Source: Galeruca laticollis (taxonomy: Eukaryota > Arthropoda > Insecta > Coleoptera > Chrysomelidae). Taken from it: a DNA stretch of 64,000 nucleotides. Each line of letters opens with the position of its first letter. Within the stretch, counting starts at the first letter, position 1. Location: assembly GCA_963921935.1 (NCBI GenBank), contig OY998180.1:210482744-210546743 (forward strand), written 5' to 3'. Of this stretch, positions 34,041 to 46,248 are shown in pieces. The notes below the pieces were generated by a model that made no database searches, was not told where the DNA came from, and saw nothing but the letters and a program-made list of their open reading frames with translations. The translations under genes were made by a program, and so were the position numbers.

Positions 34041-35088
34041 TGGTGACGCGGAAATAATTGCAATCTGATATATCACAACAAATCATAATTGTAAATTCTG
34101 AGTTACTTGTTTTTTTTTTAAATATATTTGCTTAGTTTAGAAAATAAAACTACCTACCTATACCTATATAATAGCACAACTTTACTACTGTTTAGGTATT
34201 CTCGATTCTACTATATCGTCTTTTCTCTAAAAATTCCGATTTCATATTTAAAAATTGGTTCGTTAACAGTAAATTAATTATGGAATTACCATAACAATAA
34301 TGTCAACTCCTTTTGTTTTCGTCAGTTCTAATGTCCAATTTATTTTTTTATTACCAACTTGAATTATAATATTATTAAGGTGTTTCATTTGAACTGCCAT
34401 TGTCTCTAATTTTTTTAGACCGGGATCAATTTTCAAATTATTACTTGTAATAAGGAAGACTAACCTGTCATAAATCAAATTAAATGTTTAAACATTGGCA
34501 ACGTTGAATGCACCTTCCGGTGTAGAATTTTCTTTCTCTTGCCAGACTGCTACCAAGCGGGTTTGTGCTGTTGTCAAATTGTCAGAAAATTCTCGGATAT
34601 TACTTTATCTCCCAGGTAATTTATTGAAAAATTTTGATAACATTCGACAACCTATTGTTTATCAACAGTATTTAATAACTATTGTTTATAGAAATTGATA
34701 ATTTGTGACTACGCTAGTAAACAGTTATCGATATTCCTATAGTAAATAATGATTGCATGTTTTGTAATTTTAGGGAATAATAAATTTAAATCTATCATGT
34801 CTATTATTCCACAGATAAGAACAGCGGTAATAGTGTTTCCTGTCTGTTTATCTGTTAGACAGGAATATTAAGAGGTTAATCTTCTGTGCCTGTGGCATTT
34901 TATTTTTCCATTTTTTTCTTTGGTAATAATATAAAACGTTTTATTAATAACAATAGTATTATTGAACTTATTTATCAACTATTTATAGAGAAGATAGATG
35001 ATTATGAGGTAGACAATGTACTAAAAGCTAGAAAATAATTAGTTAAGATCTATGTACCAGTTATTACACCACTCCACTCATCAATCTA
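34041..35088. other. No gene recognised
   Basis: AT-rich with ATTGTTTAT/ATAAACA repeats near 34640-34760. I see no supported gene. Confidence 0.45.
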
Positions 35089-35205
35089 GGGCATTATTAA
35101 TTAGACTAAGAAATACAATCGTGGGGAGTTAATATATATGAATGGTTAACTGTTGATAAACATTCCACGTACCCCACGATTTTATTTTTAGTCTAATCAA
35201 TGCCC
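35089..35205. mobile_element. Short Tc1/mariner-type MITE with TA duplication
   Basis: GGGCATT(ATTA)ATTAGACTAA and ATCGTGGGG on the left are inverted on the right (GGGCATTGATTAGACTAAAA, ATCGTGGGG). TA flanks at 35087-35088 and 35206-35207. Length 117 bp. Confidence 0.7.
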
Positions 35206-35207
35206 TA

Positions 35208-36518
35208 TATTTATGAATAGAGGGTTGTGATACATCATACTTATCTTTGTTTTCAGTAAAACCGTTTCGCTTAAAAAGTTTTTTTATTTTATGTTAAAAA
35301 ATTTAGTATTTTGGTATGTTTTTACCTCATATTTCTCAATGTATTCAACTCATTCAGTACCTCATTATTAAACGGGTTTTACTTGCCACAACTCTTCAAT
35401 ACATATACCTTCCAATGACAACTCTACTGAGTGCCACATATGTTTGTCCTTCATCAAATAATTTTGAGCCTAAATACACTGCATGTAGACCACCTACAGT
35501 GCTGCCTCACAATTCTCGGTGCCCTTAAACCTTTTATATTAACTTTCCTTTGTTCTCATAAGATGCGTAGATTTCAGTTTTAATTTGTAAACTAACTAAA
35601 CTCTACGATCCGCAATGCACTATGTTGTACTTGTAAAACCCTTTCATTTGATACACTTATTGCTGTGGTTGTGAAAATATATCTTGGATTTACAATGATA
35701 CTGAATATAAATAATAAAATTGTATTGTCATTGAAAGGTGTGTACCAAATTTCAGATCATTCTGTAAACAGAAATTTCAATTACTAAATTTGACCACAAA
35801 AACATCAACAAATGGGGCAAGCTAATTAAAACCGTTTAAAAAATGGATTAATGATACCGATTATAAAATATAATCATCCGAAACTTCGTTCATCTATTTT
35901 TTTTATTTGAGATTTCGATGCCATACACTAGTTAATCTAAAATTCTCTCTTTAATTAATCTCTGATCTTTAACTGGTTTTCTACATAAAAATTTCAGGAC
36001 CAGCGTCGTTACATACATTTTTCTAGAATTCCCTAACGTGTATATGCTCTAAAAACAAGAAAAAAATATTTCATTCCAATAAAAGTATTTAATCTTTTTA
36101 AAGATCACGTTTGAAATGTATACGTTTTCATTTGTAGAACTGGCAACATTGTAATCGCCCGCTTCACAATTTACAATCGTCCCTACTTGCCGCTGTTCCG
36201 CCGATCCCCTTCGCTTCTCTGTGCCGTCCTGTCATAGTAGAAACACAGACATTCATATAGAATGCATTTCAGAACGATCCGAGAATCTTGGCCGTAGTGA
36301 TTTTTAGATCCCACTCTTACTATTCTTCAAATAAGCGTGGTAGCTACCTTCTATTTTGATTTATATTTTTAGACCAACTCACGTGCGACGCCGGTTTCAG
36401 TGCTTTATTATTTACGTTTTACTTCCGTTTTTCCAAGACATTTTCTTTGTCGACCAGTGATCCAATGTGAGGCGAATATTTATTCTGTGCCCATACTTTT
36501 TATAGTTAAGAAATAGTG
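35208..36518. other. No gene recognised; possible promoter segment 36130-36250
   Basis: Mostly AT-rich. The stretch 36150-36235 is unusually rich in C and CpG (CGCCCGC, GCCGCTGTTCCGCCGATCCC) for this window. It lies 280-370 bases upstream of the small exon candidate at 36519. That is the only hint of a promoter. Confidence 0.3.
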
Positions 36519-36594
36519 ATGTTCCAGTGTATTATCCAGCAGAAGAACGGTTGGATTCACTCCTATAATACCGAAAACAAAGATGTATTTCCAG
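36519..36594 (+). CDS. Possible first coding exon of a host gene
   Basis: ATG at 36519 opens MFQCIIQQKNGWIHSYNTEN then KDVFP, ending at CCAG followed by GTATAC, a good splice donor. The codons avoid the AT-rich stop-laden pattern seen elsewhere and the segment does not match any element in the window. I recognise no domain. No downstream exon was found in the remaining window, so a long intron would be required. The alternative is a fragment of an unrecognised repeat or chance. Confidence 0.3.
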
Positions 36595-37218
36595 GTATAC
36601 TTTAAAGCTTTGGGGTTGTTTTGGTTTTTTGTGACATTACAAGGGCAATAAATCAGTTAGGCACCTCTAGCTGCTTTTGACGCTGAGCCAAAAAATTGAC
36701 GTGTTAAAAATGTTTTGTTGGAGAACATATTAATGTTTAAAGGTCACATCGGTAATGTTTTGATACAAAAAGCATGGCTGTGACTCAAGAATTACAATAA
36801 TTTTCCTATTATTTACCATTGTAGATTATAAATTTGAGAATACTGCAAACAATAGTACGTCAACAAATTAATATTGACGATATTCCCCAATAAAACTTGC
36901 TCTACAGATACAAGCACTATATATATTTACAAATATGATTCCACTTATCAGATGTTTAATTTTATAACATATTTAGCGAGATATTATCTTTTGAAATATG
37001 TGTATCTATCCTATTTTCAAATTTCAAATTTGTATACATATAAGTTATCTCCAAATGAATATGTACAGCCTGCCAACTAGAATATTGAATTGGGGTAAAT
37101 ATGACTATTGAAATGATAGTTTTTGGTGATTACAGTTTTGATGGACTTTTTCAAATGTGTGTTCATTATTACATATAAATACCTGATAATATTGAAATAT
37201 TCTCTGTTTAGTTCTTGT
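36595..37218. other. No gene recognised
   Basis: AT-rich; would be intronic if the exon at 36519 is real. Confidence 0.4.
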
Positions 37219-37479
37219 CAGTGGCGTAACTACCTGGGGAAGGGATAGAACCCCCTCCCGAACCCTAAAAATGAAAAAAAATCTAAAACGTAATCACAGC
37301 ATACCGACTTGATTGAAATGTACTAAAAACTAGGAACTGTAGGCTACAAATTTTATAAGAAAAACAAAGCTAAAATGCAGTTTTAGAGGTTTATAATTTG
37401 AAAAAATGTCTGCTGCCCAGACCTCTCGGTGTTTCATAAGCCCCCCTACCCCCCAGAACTTCACCTAGCTACGCCACTG
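37219..37479. mobile_element. hAT-type MITE (CAGTGGCGTA ends)
   Basis: It starts CAGTGGCGTAACTACCTGGG and ends with the inverse of CAGTGGCGTAGCTAGGTGAA. Flanking 8-mers GTTCTTGT (37211-37218) and GTTCTCCT (37480-37487) agree at 6 of 8 positions, a slightly decayed hAT duplication. CAGTGGCGTA ends are widespread among insect hAT MITEs. Length 261 bp. Confidence 0.8.
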
Positions 37480-37602
37480 GTTCTCCTTTAAAGTGTTTAG
37501 AAATAAATGATTTTTTTAAGAAACAGTTATTGTGTCATAAATCCTGTCCGAATATATCCAATTTAAAAATAAACGGTTTTAAAAATTAAGACTAACTTTT
37601 CC

Positions 37603-38543
37603 GCATCTGTGGCCCTGAACAATATTCTATCATAGAATTGTTACTTGTATACACTTCGGGGGATGTATCCCGCTAACAAACCGAAATTTCTCCAATAATA
37701 ACCAAAAATTTAGTATATCTAGTTTTATAGGACCTGCTGTACTTGCTCTAGTCAACTGAAAATCAATAGGGTACATCTGTGAGACACCTTGAACAATACT
37801 TACCATAAAGTTGATCAATCGTATACTCTCTGGAGGCTGTATCGTGCTAATAAACTGAATATTCTCCAAAAATGACAAAAATTTGGTACTTCAAGTACCA
37901 CAGCACCCGTTGTACTCGCTCTAGTCAACTGAAAATCAATAGGGTACATCTGTGAGACACCTTGAACAATACTTATTCATAAAGTTGATCAATCGTATAC
38001 TCTCTGGAGGCTGTATCGTGCTAACAAACTGGAAATTCTCCAAAAATGACAAAAATTTGGTACTTCAAGTACCACAGCACCCGTTGTACTGGCTTTAGTG
38101 AGCTCAATATCAATAGGGTTCATCTTTAAGACGCTCTGAATAATATCCAATCATAAAATTCATCACTTGTATATACTCCGGAGGCTGTATCGTGCTAACA
38201 AACTGAAACTTCTCCAAAAATGACAAAAATATCGTACTTAAAGTACTGTAGCACCGGTTGTATTGGCTCTGGTGAGCTGAAAATCAATAGGGTTCATCAG
38301 TGAGATGCCCTGAATAATATTGAATCATAAAATTGGTGACTTGTTGAACTCCGGAGGCTGTATCGTGCTAACAAACTGAAATTTCTCGAAAAACGACAAA
38401 ATGTCGTACTTCAAGTACCATAGCACCCGTTGTACTGGCTCTGGTGAGCTGAAAATCAATAGGGTTCATCTGTGAAATGTCCTTAAGAATATTCCATCAT
38501 AAAATTGGTGACTTATTGCACTCCGGAGGCTATATCGTGCTAT
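37603..38543. repeat. Satellite array, about 5.4 copies of a 172-174-bp unit
   Basis: The landmark GGAGGCTGTATCGTGCTAA recurs at 37832, 38006, 38180, 38353 and 38525 (spacings 174, 174, 173, 172), with a diverged copy near 37659. Each unit also has CAAAAATTTGGTACTTCAAG, GCACCCGTTGTACT and GAAAATCAATAGGGTTCATC. Adjacent units differ by scattered substitutions, so the array is not freshly amplified. The open frames within it are accidental. Confidence 0.92.
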
Positions 38544-38749
38544 AACAAGACTTGCAAGGAAAAGTGGCCGACGACAAGACGACATACACACAGGATTTTT
38601 TTTTCTAAAAACCGTTTTTTCGTGTTGTTGATGGATAACGTAAAAATAACTCAAAAAAAAATTTAAAATTTCCAACTTTTTTGTGGGTAAACCAATACTT
38701 TTCTCGCATATTAGATAGGTTGGCGGAAAAGTAATGAAATTTTGGAGAT

Positions 38750-39728
38750 GTCATACAAAAAATACAGTACTATGTATGTTTCGGCATAAAGCCATTTTCA
38801 AATACAAATACAGTATAAAAGCCAATAAGAGTTAAAAAGAGAACAGAAAAACAAACAAACTTGCAAAAAATCCAATGTACAACATTTCAGGCTGTTATTC
38901 TGTAGGTATAAATGTATAACAAACAAAATGGAGAATTATGTTTTCTCTTCATTGTAAAATTGTACAATTTGTGTCTGATAAAACATTTTTATTTCATTCC
39001 ACAAAATCCCTGGTACATTCCTTTCCTTTGAATGAAAATAGTTTACTGTCTACTTGGTATCAATTAAAATTTAATTTAAGGTGGAAAACAAAAACTATAA
39101 AGATGTATACAAGGTGATAGAATTGTGTGTCATCAGAATAATTTAAATATAGAGGGTTATAATATTTATTTTATTAATAAGGTTGTAGTAGCAATTGGAT
39201 AAGTTAGTTACATCATTTCTAATAATTTTATTGTTTTGAATGTAGATCATTTCAAAAATTTCTCGTTTTTTAGTATTAGATACGGATTGTAATATTTTGA
39301 AAATTAAAACTGGTTATTTTCTGTGGGTGTTTTGGTAGTGCGGCGGCGGTATTAGTTTTGTTATTTTTAATGTCATAAGAGTGTGAGTAGAAACGCTTAT
39401 GTATGTATTGTTTAGTTTGTCTTACATATTGTTTGTGACAGTCATAACATTCAACTTGATATACTATGTTTGATCTATATTTATTATCAATTGTATTATA
39501 AGGTTTGTGAACAATATTGATATTGTAAGGTTTGAACATTTTCTTAATGTTTTTGGGATACACCTTTTATGTATATATTGACTGCATTTATCAGTTTGAG
39601 GGCTGGAAAGTTTTGTAGCTCTATCTGCTAGGCCTGTAACAACACTACATTTGTAAGTAACTGGAATATCAGAATTAAAATTTAAATGTCGGTCGGACCA
39701 TATATCTTTTGTAAACCAACTAGTATTA

Positions 39729-39782
<54 letters not shown>

Positions 39783-39850
39783 CAGGATTCATAACACAAT
39801 AAGTGTTTCTTAAAAAATATTTTAGCAATTTGGGTGAAAATAATTGCCAC
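38750..39850 (-). mobile_element. Penelope-like element fragment, GIY-YIG endonuclease end
   Basis: On the minus strand the frame 39464-39850 ends with SVVTGLADRATKLSSPQ, the stretch after the reverse transcriptase in Penelope-like elements. The frame 39276-39563 has SNIVYQVECYDCHKQYVRQT and KQYIHKRFYSHSYDIKNNKT, the GIY-YIG endonuclease (IVY ... YV-x-QT). A frameshift near 39550 separates them. Near 38785 the 3' region reads, on the minus strand, GAAAATGGCTTTATGCCGAA, a sequence commonly seen after Penelope-like ORFs. The catalytic module is damaged: the G of YIG is R. Confidence 0.75.
39733..39779. repeat. (TA)n microsatellite, about 23 units
   Basis: Uninterrupted TA repeats inside the Penelope-like fragment. 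They are translated as YIYIYI in the open frame, which is not real protein. Confidence 0.95.
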
Positions 39851-40800
39851 TGTGGTTCCTGATATAGGAGATCCTTTTAAGAAGTTTTCAATCCTCCAAA
39901 AGAAGCTAGCGAAGGAAAAGAATAGGAAAATAATCTACCTTCAATGCAAAAATTTAATCTCAACCCCGAACTTCATTAGAATTAAAAACAAACAACATAT
40001 TTTCAAGTGTCATAACATAAAAGTAAGTTTGCAAATTTATTATCAAATTTTTATTTACAACTAATTAATCTTTGCATTAGCGATTCTTATTATCAAATTT
40101 CAATACTCTCTAAAGAAATTAATAATGAAAAATACATGATACAAGATAAGTCTAGAAATAACAATGCAGAAGAATTTTTAACAATGACAATATAATATTT
40201 GCAAAATGAAATACAAATTAATAATAAAAAGGAAATTCAAAATATATTAAATTAAAAAAACCATTTAAACAATGAGTAATATAAATTGAACAAAGATTGG
40301 ATTTGCCATCTTATCCATGTTCTTATAACCAGACTGTGTCAGATACATTTCAAGTTTAGATTCTAGATTTTCTTTTCCAACTTTCAACATACCTACAAAT
40401 AAGTATAGTGCTACAATTGAAAGTAGTCTTATTAATATTAACGACATTAATAGAGTGGAAATTAGAAATAAAGTTAGTAATATTCTAAATTGCCAACAAA
40501 AAAACTGGCACATACAGGCAAGGCTACAAAAAAATATGTATAATCATTACATAAAAGATAAAACAATTCTGAAATTCTTATTTTGAATGCAGATAAATGT
40601 AACAAAACTGTTATCATGTTGGAGACAGAATACAATAAAAAAATTACATCATTACTAAATGACAATAGTACATATAAAAAAGAAGCATCCGATCCCACAA
40701 ACAAAATTCAAGATATGCTAAACATTTTAGTAAAAAAGTGGTATAATGCAAAAGAGATTTTGTTACAAGAAAAATTAAAACTCGTGTAATAATGGAACTT
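39834..40800 (+). mobile_element. Penelope-like element, N-terminal and early RT part, opposite strand
   Basis: The plus-strand frame 39834-40064 (FKKFSILQKKLAKEKNRKII, YLQCKNLISTPNFIRIKN) resembles the N-terminal region of Penelope-like proteins. The frame 40583-40789 has NADKCNKTVIMLETEYNKKI and LLNDNSTYKKEASDPTNKIQ, which is the ADKGN-T-VIM ... L-x-D-x-x-TY-x-x-x-x-x-DPT block of the Penelope RT (DKG is DKC here). The intervening sequence is decayed. It runs head-to-head with the minus-strand fragment at 38750-39850. Confidence 0.7.
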
Positions 40801-40939
40801 CTCCTTACATTAATGGTTTATCAAAACATATATGACACAATACAATATATGCATGCATAAAAAGTTTTTTAACATCTAGGACATTTAGGGTTTATGTTAA
40901 TAACTCCATTTTCTCTTCATATACCCATCAAGATTGAGT

Positions 40940-42260
40940 TCCCCAAGGCCCAGTTTTAAGTACATCCTTGTTCATCCTCACCATTAACAAGTTATGCGAC
41001 AATCTTCCTTCCCCGGTCAAATGCTCTCTATATGCGGATGACCTAATAATGTACTGCCATGGCAAAACCAATGCCACTACTTGCAAAATACTTCAGCAAG
41101 CAGTAAATGACCTACAAACCAAAATTGCTACTCTAGGACTTACCCTCTCACATGTTAAATCGAAAGTTATTAAATTCAGTAGGAGAGCGCAAACTTATAT
41201 CCCTAGAATCACAGTCAACAACTTTCAATTACCTATCGTAGATGATTGTAAAATCCTGGGAATGTTATTCGACTCCAAATTAGCAAATTTAACAAAGAAG
41301 AAACCAATAGAGATGTTATTTGATCTGCTTTCCTCGAGTTGCTAAATTTTAAAGAATATAACATGGTCATATATACGGACGCACCCAAAACAGAAGTAGG
41401 AGTTGGGTGTTCCATAACCACAGTATAAGAATCGATCGGATCCTATAAAATATCCTCTATATGTAGCGTCCACACGGGTGAGCTATTCGCTATCTTACAA
41501 GCCATCAAACATGTCCAACAACTTGCAAATAGACACATAGACATATACACAGACTCATTTTCCTCCATCCATTCCATTAAGAATACATTTACCAACCACC
41601 CCCTTGTCCAAGATATACATGACATATATCAACAACTACAAAGACAAAATACAACAGTCACAATAACATGGGTCCCTTCCCATCTTGGGATTATTGGAAA
41701 CGAAAAAGCCGATTGCCTTGCCAAAGAAGCTGCCTCAACTACTACTGCCATGGTGAATCTTCAGCTTTGTAATGACTTAAAAGCGAGCCTGAAAGAAATC
41801 AATCGTTCCAGCTGGCAAATTAACTGCAGCCAAATTATGTGTTCACTGTGTAAAATTCAACCAACAGTGAATCAATTTATCTGTACTGATCTATGTAGGA
41901 AAAATATGGCTGTCATACGAAGATTACATATAGATCATACTAGACTTACGCATGATTATTTAATGACACTATCACCCTAGTCGAACTGTCAGTATTGCCA
42001 CGTAAAGCTCAGTATCAAGCATATCCTCCTTGAATGTCCATACTTCGCCGCAAAACGCCTACAACTAGGAATACATACAAACTACAAGGAGATTCTAAAT
42101 AGTGAAAATCAAGTTCGCAAAGTGATCAAGATCCTAGAAGAAGAACAACTTATTAACATAGTTTAATTTAAAAAAAAACTATGTAATGTAACTTTGTCTG
42201 TATTGTACCTCGTGCTAATGGCCATAGCTGTCCTATGAACGTTAATTTAAATAAAAAAAT
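40940..42260 (+). mobile_element. Non-LTR retrotransposon 3' half (RT end, RNase H)
   Basis: 40968-41345 contains KCSLYADDLIMYCHGKT (the YADD catalytic box) and VNNFQLPIVDDCKILGMLFD. After an internal deletion, RNase H follows in another frame (about 41340-41760): MVIYTDAPKTEVGVGCS, VHTGELFAILQAIKHV, IDIYTDSFSSIHS, WVPSHLGIIGNEKADCLAKE, i.e. the D-E-D and final D/H set. The Cys/His tail CQYCHVKLSIKHILLECPYF comes next, and the frame ends INIV-stop near 42165. Stops at about 41428 and 41980 and the RT/RNase H deletion make it defective. It is a different family from the LINE at 17214. Confidence 0.8.
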
Positions 42261-43176
42261 ACATTTTAACGATTATTAGTTGAAATTATATTTTTAAATG
42301 AATTTATCGTCAACTGAGCATTTTAAATTATAATATTGACTGGACTATGACGATATCCTCGTATCCCAGTCAAACGAAAAGCAGACAGTTTGAAGTTCGC
42401 ACTATATCTTTTACGCCAACTATATCAATATGCTAAATTATTGTTTGAACATTTTTTCCATAAAATGATGCGTTTACTTTTTCACTTTAGGGGTGGGTTA
42501 AATAGTGCGAATATGCGAAATATGATTCGCTTGTGCTGCTTTTGCGAGTTACAAATGTTGTGTACTATTTGTAATGAACCTACCTGCATTGGGATCATAT
42601 TATGCATAAATATATAATTACAGTGGTTAAACAAAAATCCTGAGAAAATCAAACAGAAGTATTAATTTATTTATGTTTACAAAAGCAGGGTATACGCTTT
42701 TTCATATTAACATTAAATTTATTACTAAGGTTATTGGCTTGTTTTGAAATGAATTATCCAAATTATACAGTTTTATCAATCCTAGATAACCGAGTAACAA
42801 TAACATTAGCTTGAAACCGATTTAATAATTAAGTACAATATGTTTGTAATTAGGTTTGTTCGAGTCTAATGTTTATCAACTCTATACACTGGTTATCCGG
42901 AACGATAGAAAGTTATACAATGTAGATTATATAATATACACCCTGTTTCATTAATAAACCGTTAACTGGAGATACTACAGGTAAATAATGATGATTGGCT
43001 CAAATATGCATTATCCGAAATGTTGATAGTTTAGGAAATACAGGGTGTTCAAAGTTATAAATGTATTTGCTATTTTTACTATTATCTTGTTTCTTGGACT
43101 ATCGACTTGAAAATTGGCAGCATTGCGGTTGTTGGTATAACTATGTTAATATTTTGTTATGAGGGCGCTACTTACA
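42261..43176. other. No gene recognised
   Basis: AT-rich. ACCCTGTTTCATTAATAAAC at about 42939 and TACAGGGTGTTCAAAG at about 43040 may be ends of a small inverted-repeat element, but the match is short. Confidence 0.4.
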
Positions 43177-43248
43177 ACGTCAGTAAAGCTAGCATCACCA
43201 CTTTTTCAAAATTTAAAGAAACTTAAAACTAAAAAATCACTATTTCAA

Positions 43249-43439
43249 GTGGGGGTGCTAGCTTGAGCTCAAGCTAACACCCCCACATTGACAAAATCAA
43301 ATTTTATTGGCATAAATCTAAACTTTGAATTAAGGACTAATTTGTACCCAAAAGATAATCATTTGTACCCACTCAGTTTTTCTGAAAAACCGTTATTTAA
43401 AGTGGGGGTGCTAGTTTAAACTCAAGCTAGCACTCCCAC
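43249..43439. repeat. Two 38-bp palindromes, left foldback arm
   Basis: 43249-43286 starts GTGGGGGTGCTAGCTTGAG and continues with its near-exact inverse (CTCAAGCTAACACCCCCAC). 43402-43439 is GTGGGGGTGCTAGTTTAAA then CTCAAGCTAGCACTCCCAC. They are 153 bp apart and mirror the pair at 46249 and 46402. Confidence 0.95.
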
Positions 43440-46248
43440 TTTTACAAAATCAAATTTTAACAGCATACCTTTAAACTTTGAATTTAGGACTAATATGTAC
43501 CCAAAAGCGTTTTTTCATTATTATATCATTTTGTTTATAAAAGATGATAGTAAATTGGACCATGTGTTTTATCAATTTCCAAGTGAATCATTAAAAGATT
43601 TGAAATTATCAAAGATAACTAAGTATTATTAATTTTCGAATATAGGACTAATTTGTACCCCAAAAATTAAAATTTGTACCCACACAGTTTTCCCTGTAAA
43701 AGGAGTTTTAATGTGGGAGTGCTTGGCTTGAACACGTCCACCTTTAAAAATCCAATTTCAACAGCATACCTTTAAACTTTGCATTTTGGACTAATTTGTA
43801 ACCAAAAGCGTTTTTTCATTATCATATCATTTTGTTTATTAAAGATGATAGTAAATTAAACCACGTGTTTTATTAATTTCTAAGTATATCATTAAAGAAT
43901 GTGAAATTACCAAAAGTAACTAAATATTATCGAATATAGGACCAATTTGTATTTGTATCCACACTGTTTTCCCTAAAAAAGGCTTTTAATGTGCTTCACC
44001 TTACAGCAATCATCTTGATTAATGTTCAAAATGGACGGAAAACTAGACAAACCCTTAGATAAAGTGTTTTATGAAACATGGCACTTACCTAACCAGGTAC
44101 TTCCCAGAAATGTTTGTTTGCATATATTATATATTGTTTTGTCTCTAATAAAATATTATATTAATATAATTCCATATTTGTTATAGATACCATAACTCTT
44201 ATTTTTATTTTCAGTGAGATCTTTTGTGATAACTGCGGCGATCCTTTGACGAGACAGAATAAAATTCCCTAGTGCACGTTCGTAATAATGCGTAAATAGT
44301 TCAAAGCGGTTAAAAGAATGAGTATACATACTATGGTGGTGTCACTTTTTTTGACTGCTTGGCGGTTTAGTAAAGATGTGCAATATCACGTCAGACCTTT
44401 GCTTTCTAATGACTAAACAATTTTAAAACATTTTTTTGCTACCCTCGTAAATACCGAAAGGTGATATTTTTTGTTTTTTAGATGATATGCGTCTTTGATC
44501 GCATAATTATATTGAGTGAAAAAATAAAACTATATTTTTATACAATATACCTTTCCCGTTCAATATACTTTTTAGTACTGTACTTCTATGTCTAAAATTA
44601 AAGGGCATCCCACTAGGAATGCGCGGTTTAAGAGATAAACTACGAATTTGAAATAATTTCAATAATGACTTAGTACACTTATAAGTATTGAGAATATCCA
44701 TAATTTAATTAAAATATATTATTTATATCACTCAAATTATAATTGATTAACCTCGAAGGTAATTCAATAATTAATTTGGGTTTTATTTAGAATTTAGAAT
44801 AATTTAGAAGATGTACCTGTGGTGTTTAAATTCATAGTAGTCACAGTTGATACTCGTATGTCGTTTGAACACCTCTAAAAAGTAGTTTGGCTGGGTAAAA
44901 TATGAGTATACAAATTAGTCCTATATTCGAAAATTAATATTCAGTTACTTTTGACAATTTCAAATCTTTTAACGATTCACTTGGAAATTAATAAAACAGG
45001 TGGTCTAATTTACTATCATCTTTTATAAACAAAATGATATACTTAATAATGAAAAAACGATTTTGGGTACAAATTAGTCCTTAATTCAAAGTTTAAAGGT
45101 AAGCTGTTGAAATTTGATTTTGTAAAGGTGGAGTTGTTCAAGCCAGCACCCCCACATTAAAACTCCTTTTACAGGGAAAACTGTGTGGGTACAAAGTTCA
45201 ATTTTTTGGGTGGAAATTGATAATATTTAGTTATCTTTGATAATTTCTTAGAAATGAATAAAACATGTGGTCTAATTTACTATCATCTTTGTAAACAAAA
45301 TGATATGATAATGAAAAAACGCCTTTGGTTACAAATTAGTCCTAAATGCAAAGTTTAAATATATGCTGTTGAAATTGGATTTATAAAGGTGGACATATTC
45401 AAGCCAGCACTCCCACATTAAAACTCATTTTACAGGGATAACTGTGTGAGTACAAATTTTAATTTTTTGGGTAGAAATTAGTCCTATATTCGAAAATTAA
45501 TAATATTTAGTTATCTTTTTTAATTTCAAATCTTTTAACGATTCACTTGGAAATTAATAAAACACGTGGTCTAATTTACTATCATCTTTTATAAACAAAA
45601 TGATATAATAATGAAAAAACGCTTTTGGGTACATATTAGTCCTAAATGCAAAGTTTAAAGGTATGCTGTTGAAATTGGATTTTTAAAGATGGGCATGTTT
45701 AAGCCGGCACTCCCACATTAAAACTCCTTTTACAGGGAGACCAGTGTGGGTACAAATTAGTCCTATATTCGAAAATTAATAATATTTAGTTATCTTTGAT
45801 AATTTCTTAGAAATTAATAAAACACGTGGTCTAATTTACTATCATCTTTTATAAACAAAATGATATGATAATGAAAAACGCTTTTGATTACAAATTAGTC
45901 CTAAATGCAAAGTTTAAAGGTATGCTGTTGAAATTGGATTTTTAAAGGTGGTCGTGTTCAAGCCAGCACTCCCACATTAAAACTCATTTTACAGGGATAA
46001 CTGTGTGAGTACAAATTTTAATTTTTTGGGTAGAAATTAGTCCTATATTCGAAAATTAATAATATTTAGTTATCTTTTTTAATTTCAAATCTTTTAACGA
46101 TTCACTTGGAAATTAATAAAACACGTGGTCTAATTTACTATCATCTTTTATAAACAAAATGATATAATAATGAAAAAACGCTTTTGGGTACATATTAGTC
46201 CTAAATTCAAAGTTTAAAGGTATGCTGTTAAAATTTGATTTTGTAAAA

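Noticed and set aside
34495..34698. 67-codon plus-strand frame (ATLNAPSGVEF)
   Set aside because: No ATG at its start, no recognisable domain, and surrounded by AT-rich repeats.
37211..37487. Host exon in the MITE region
   Set aside because: CAGTGGCGTA ends and near-matching 8-bp flanks identify it as a hAT MITE.
37630..38675. Frames within the satellite array
   Set aside because: They repeat with the 174-bp unit and carry no motif; the unit is explained as satellite DNA.
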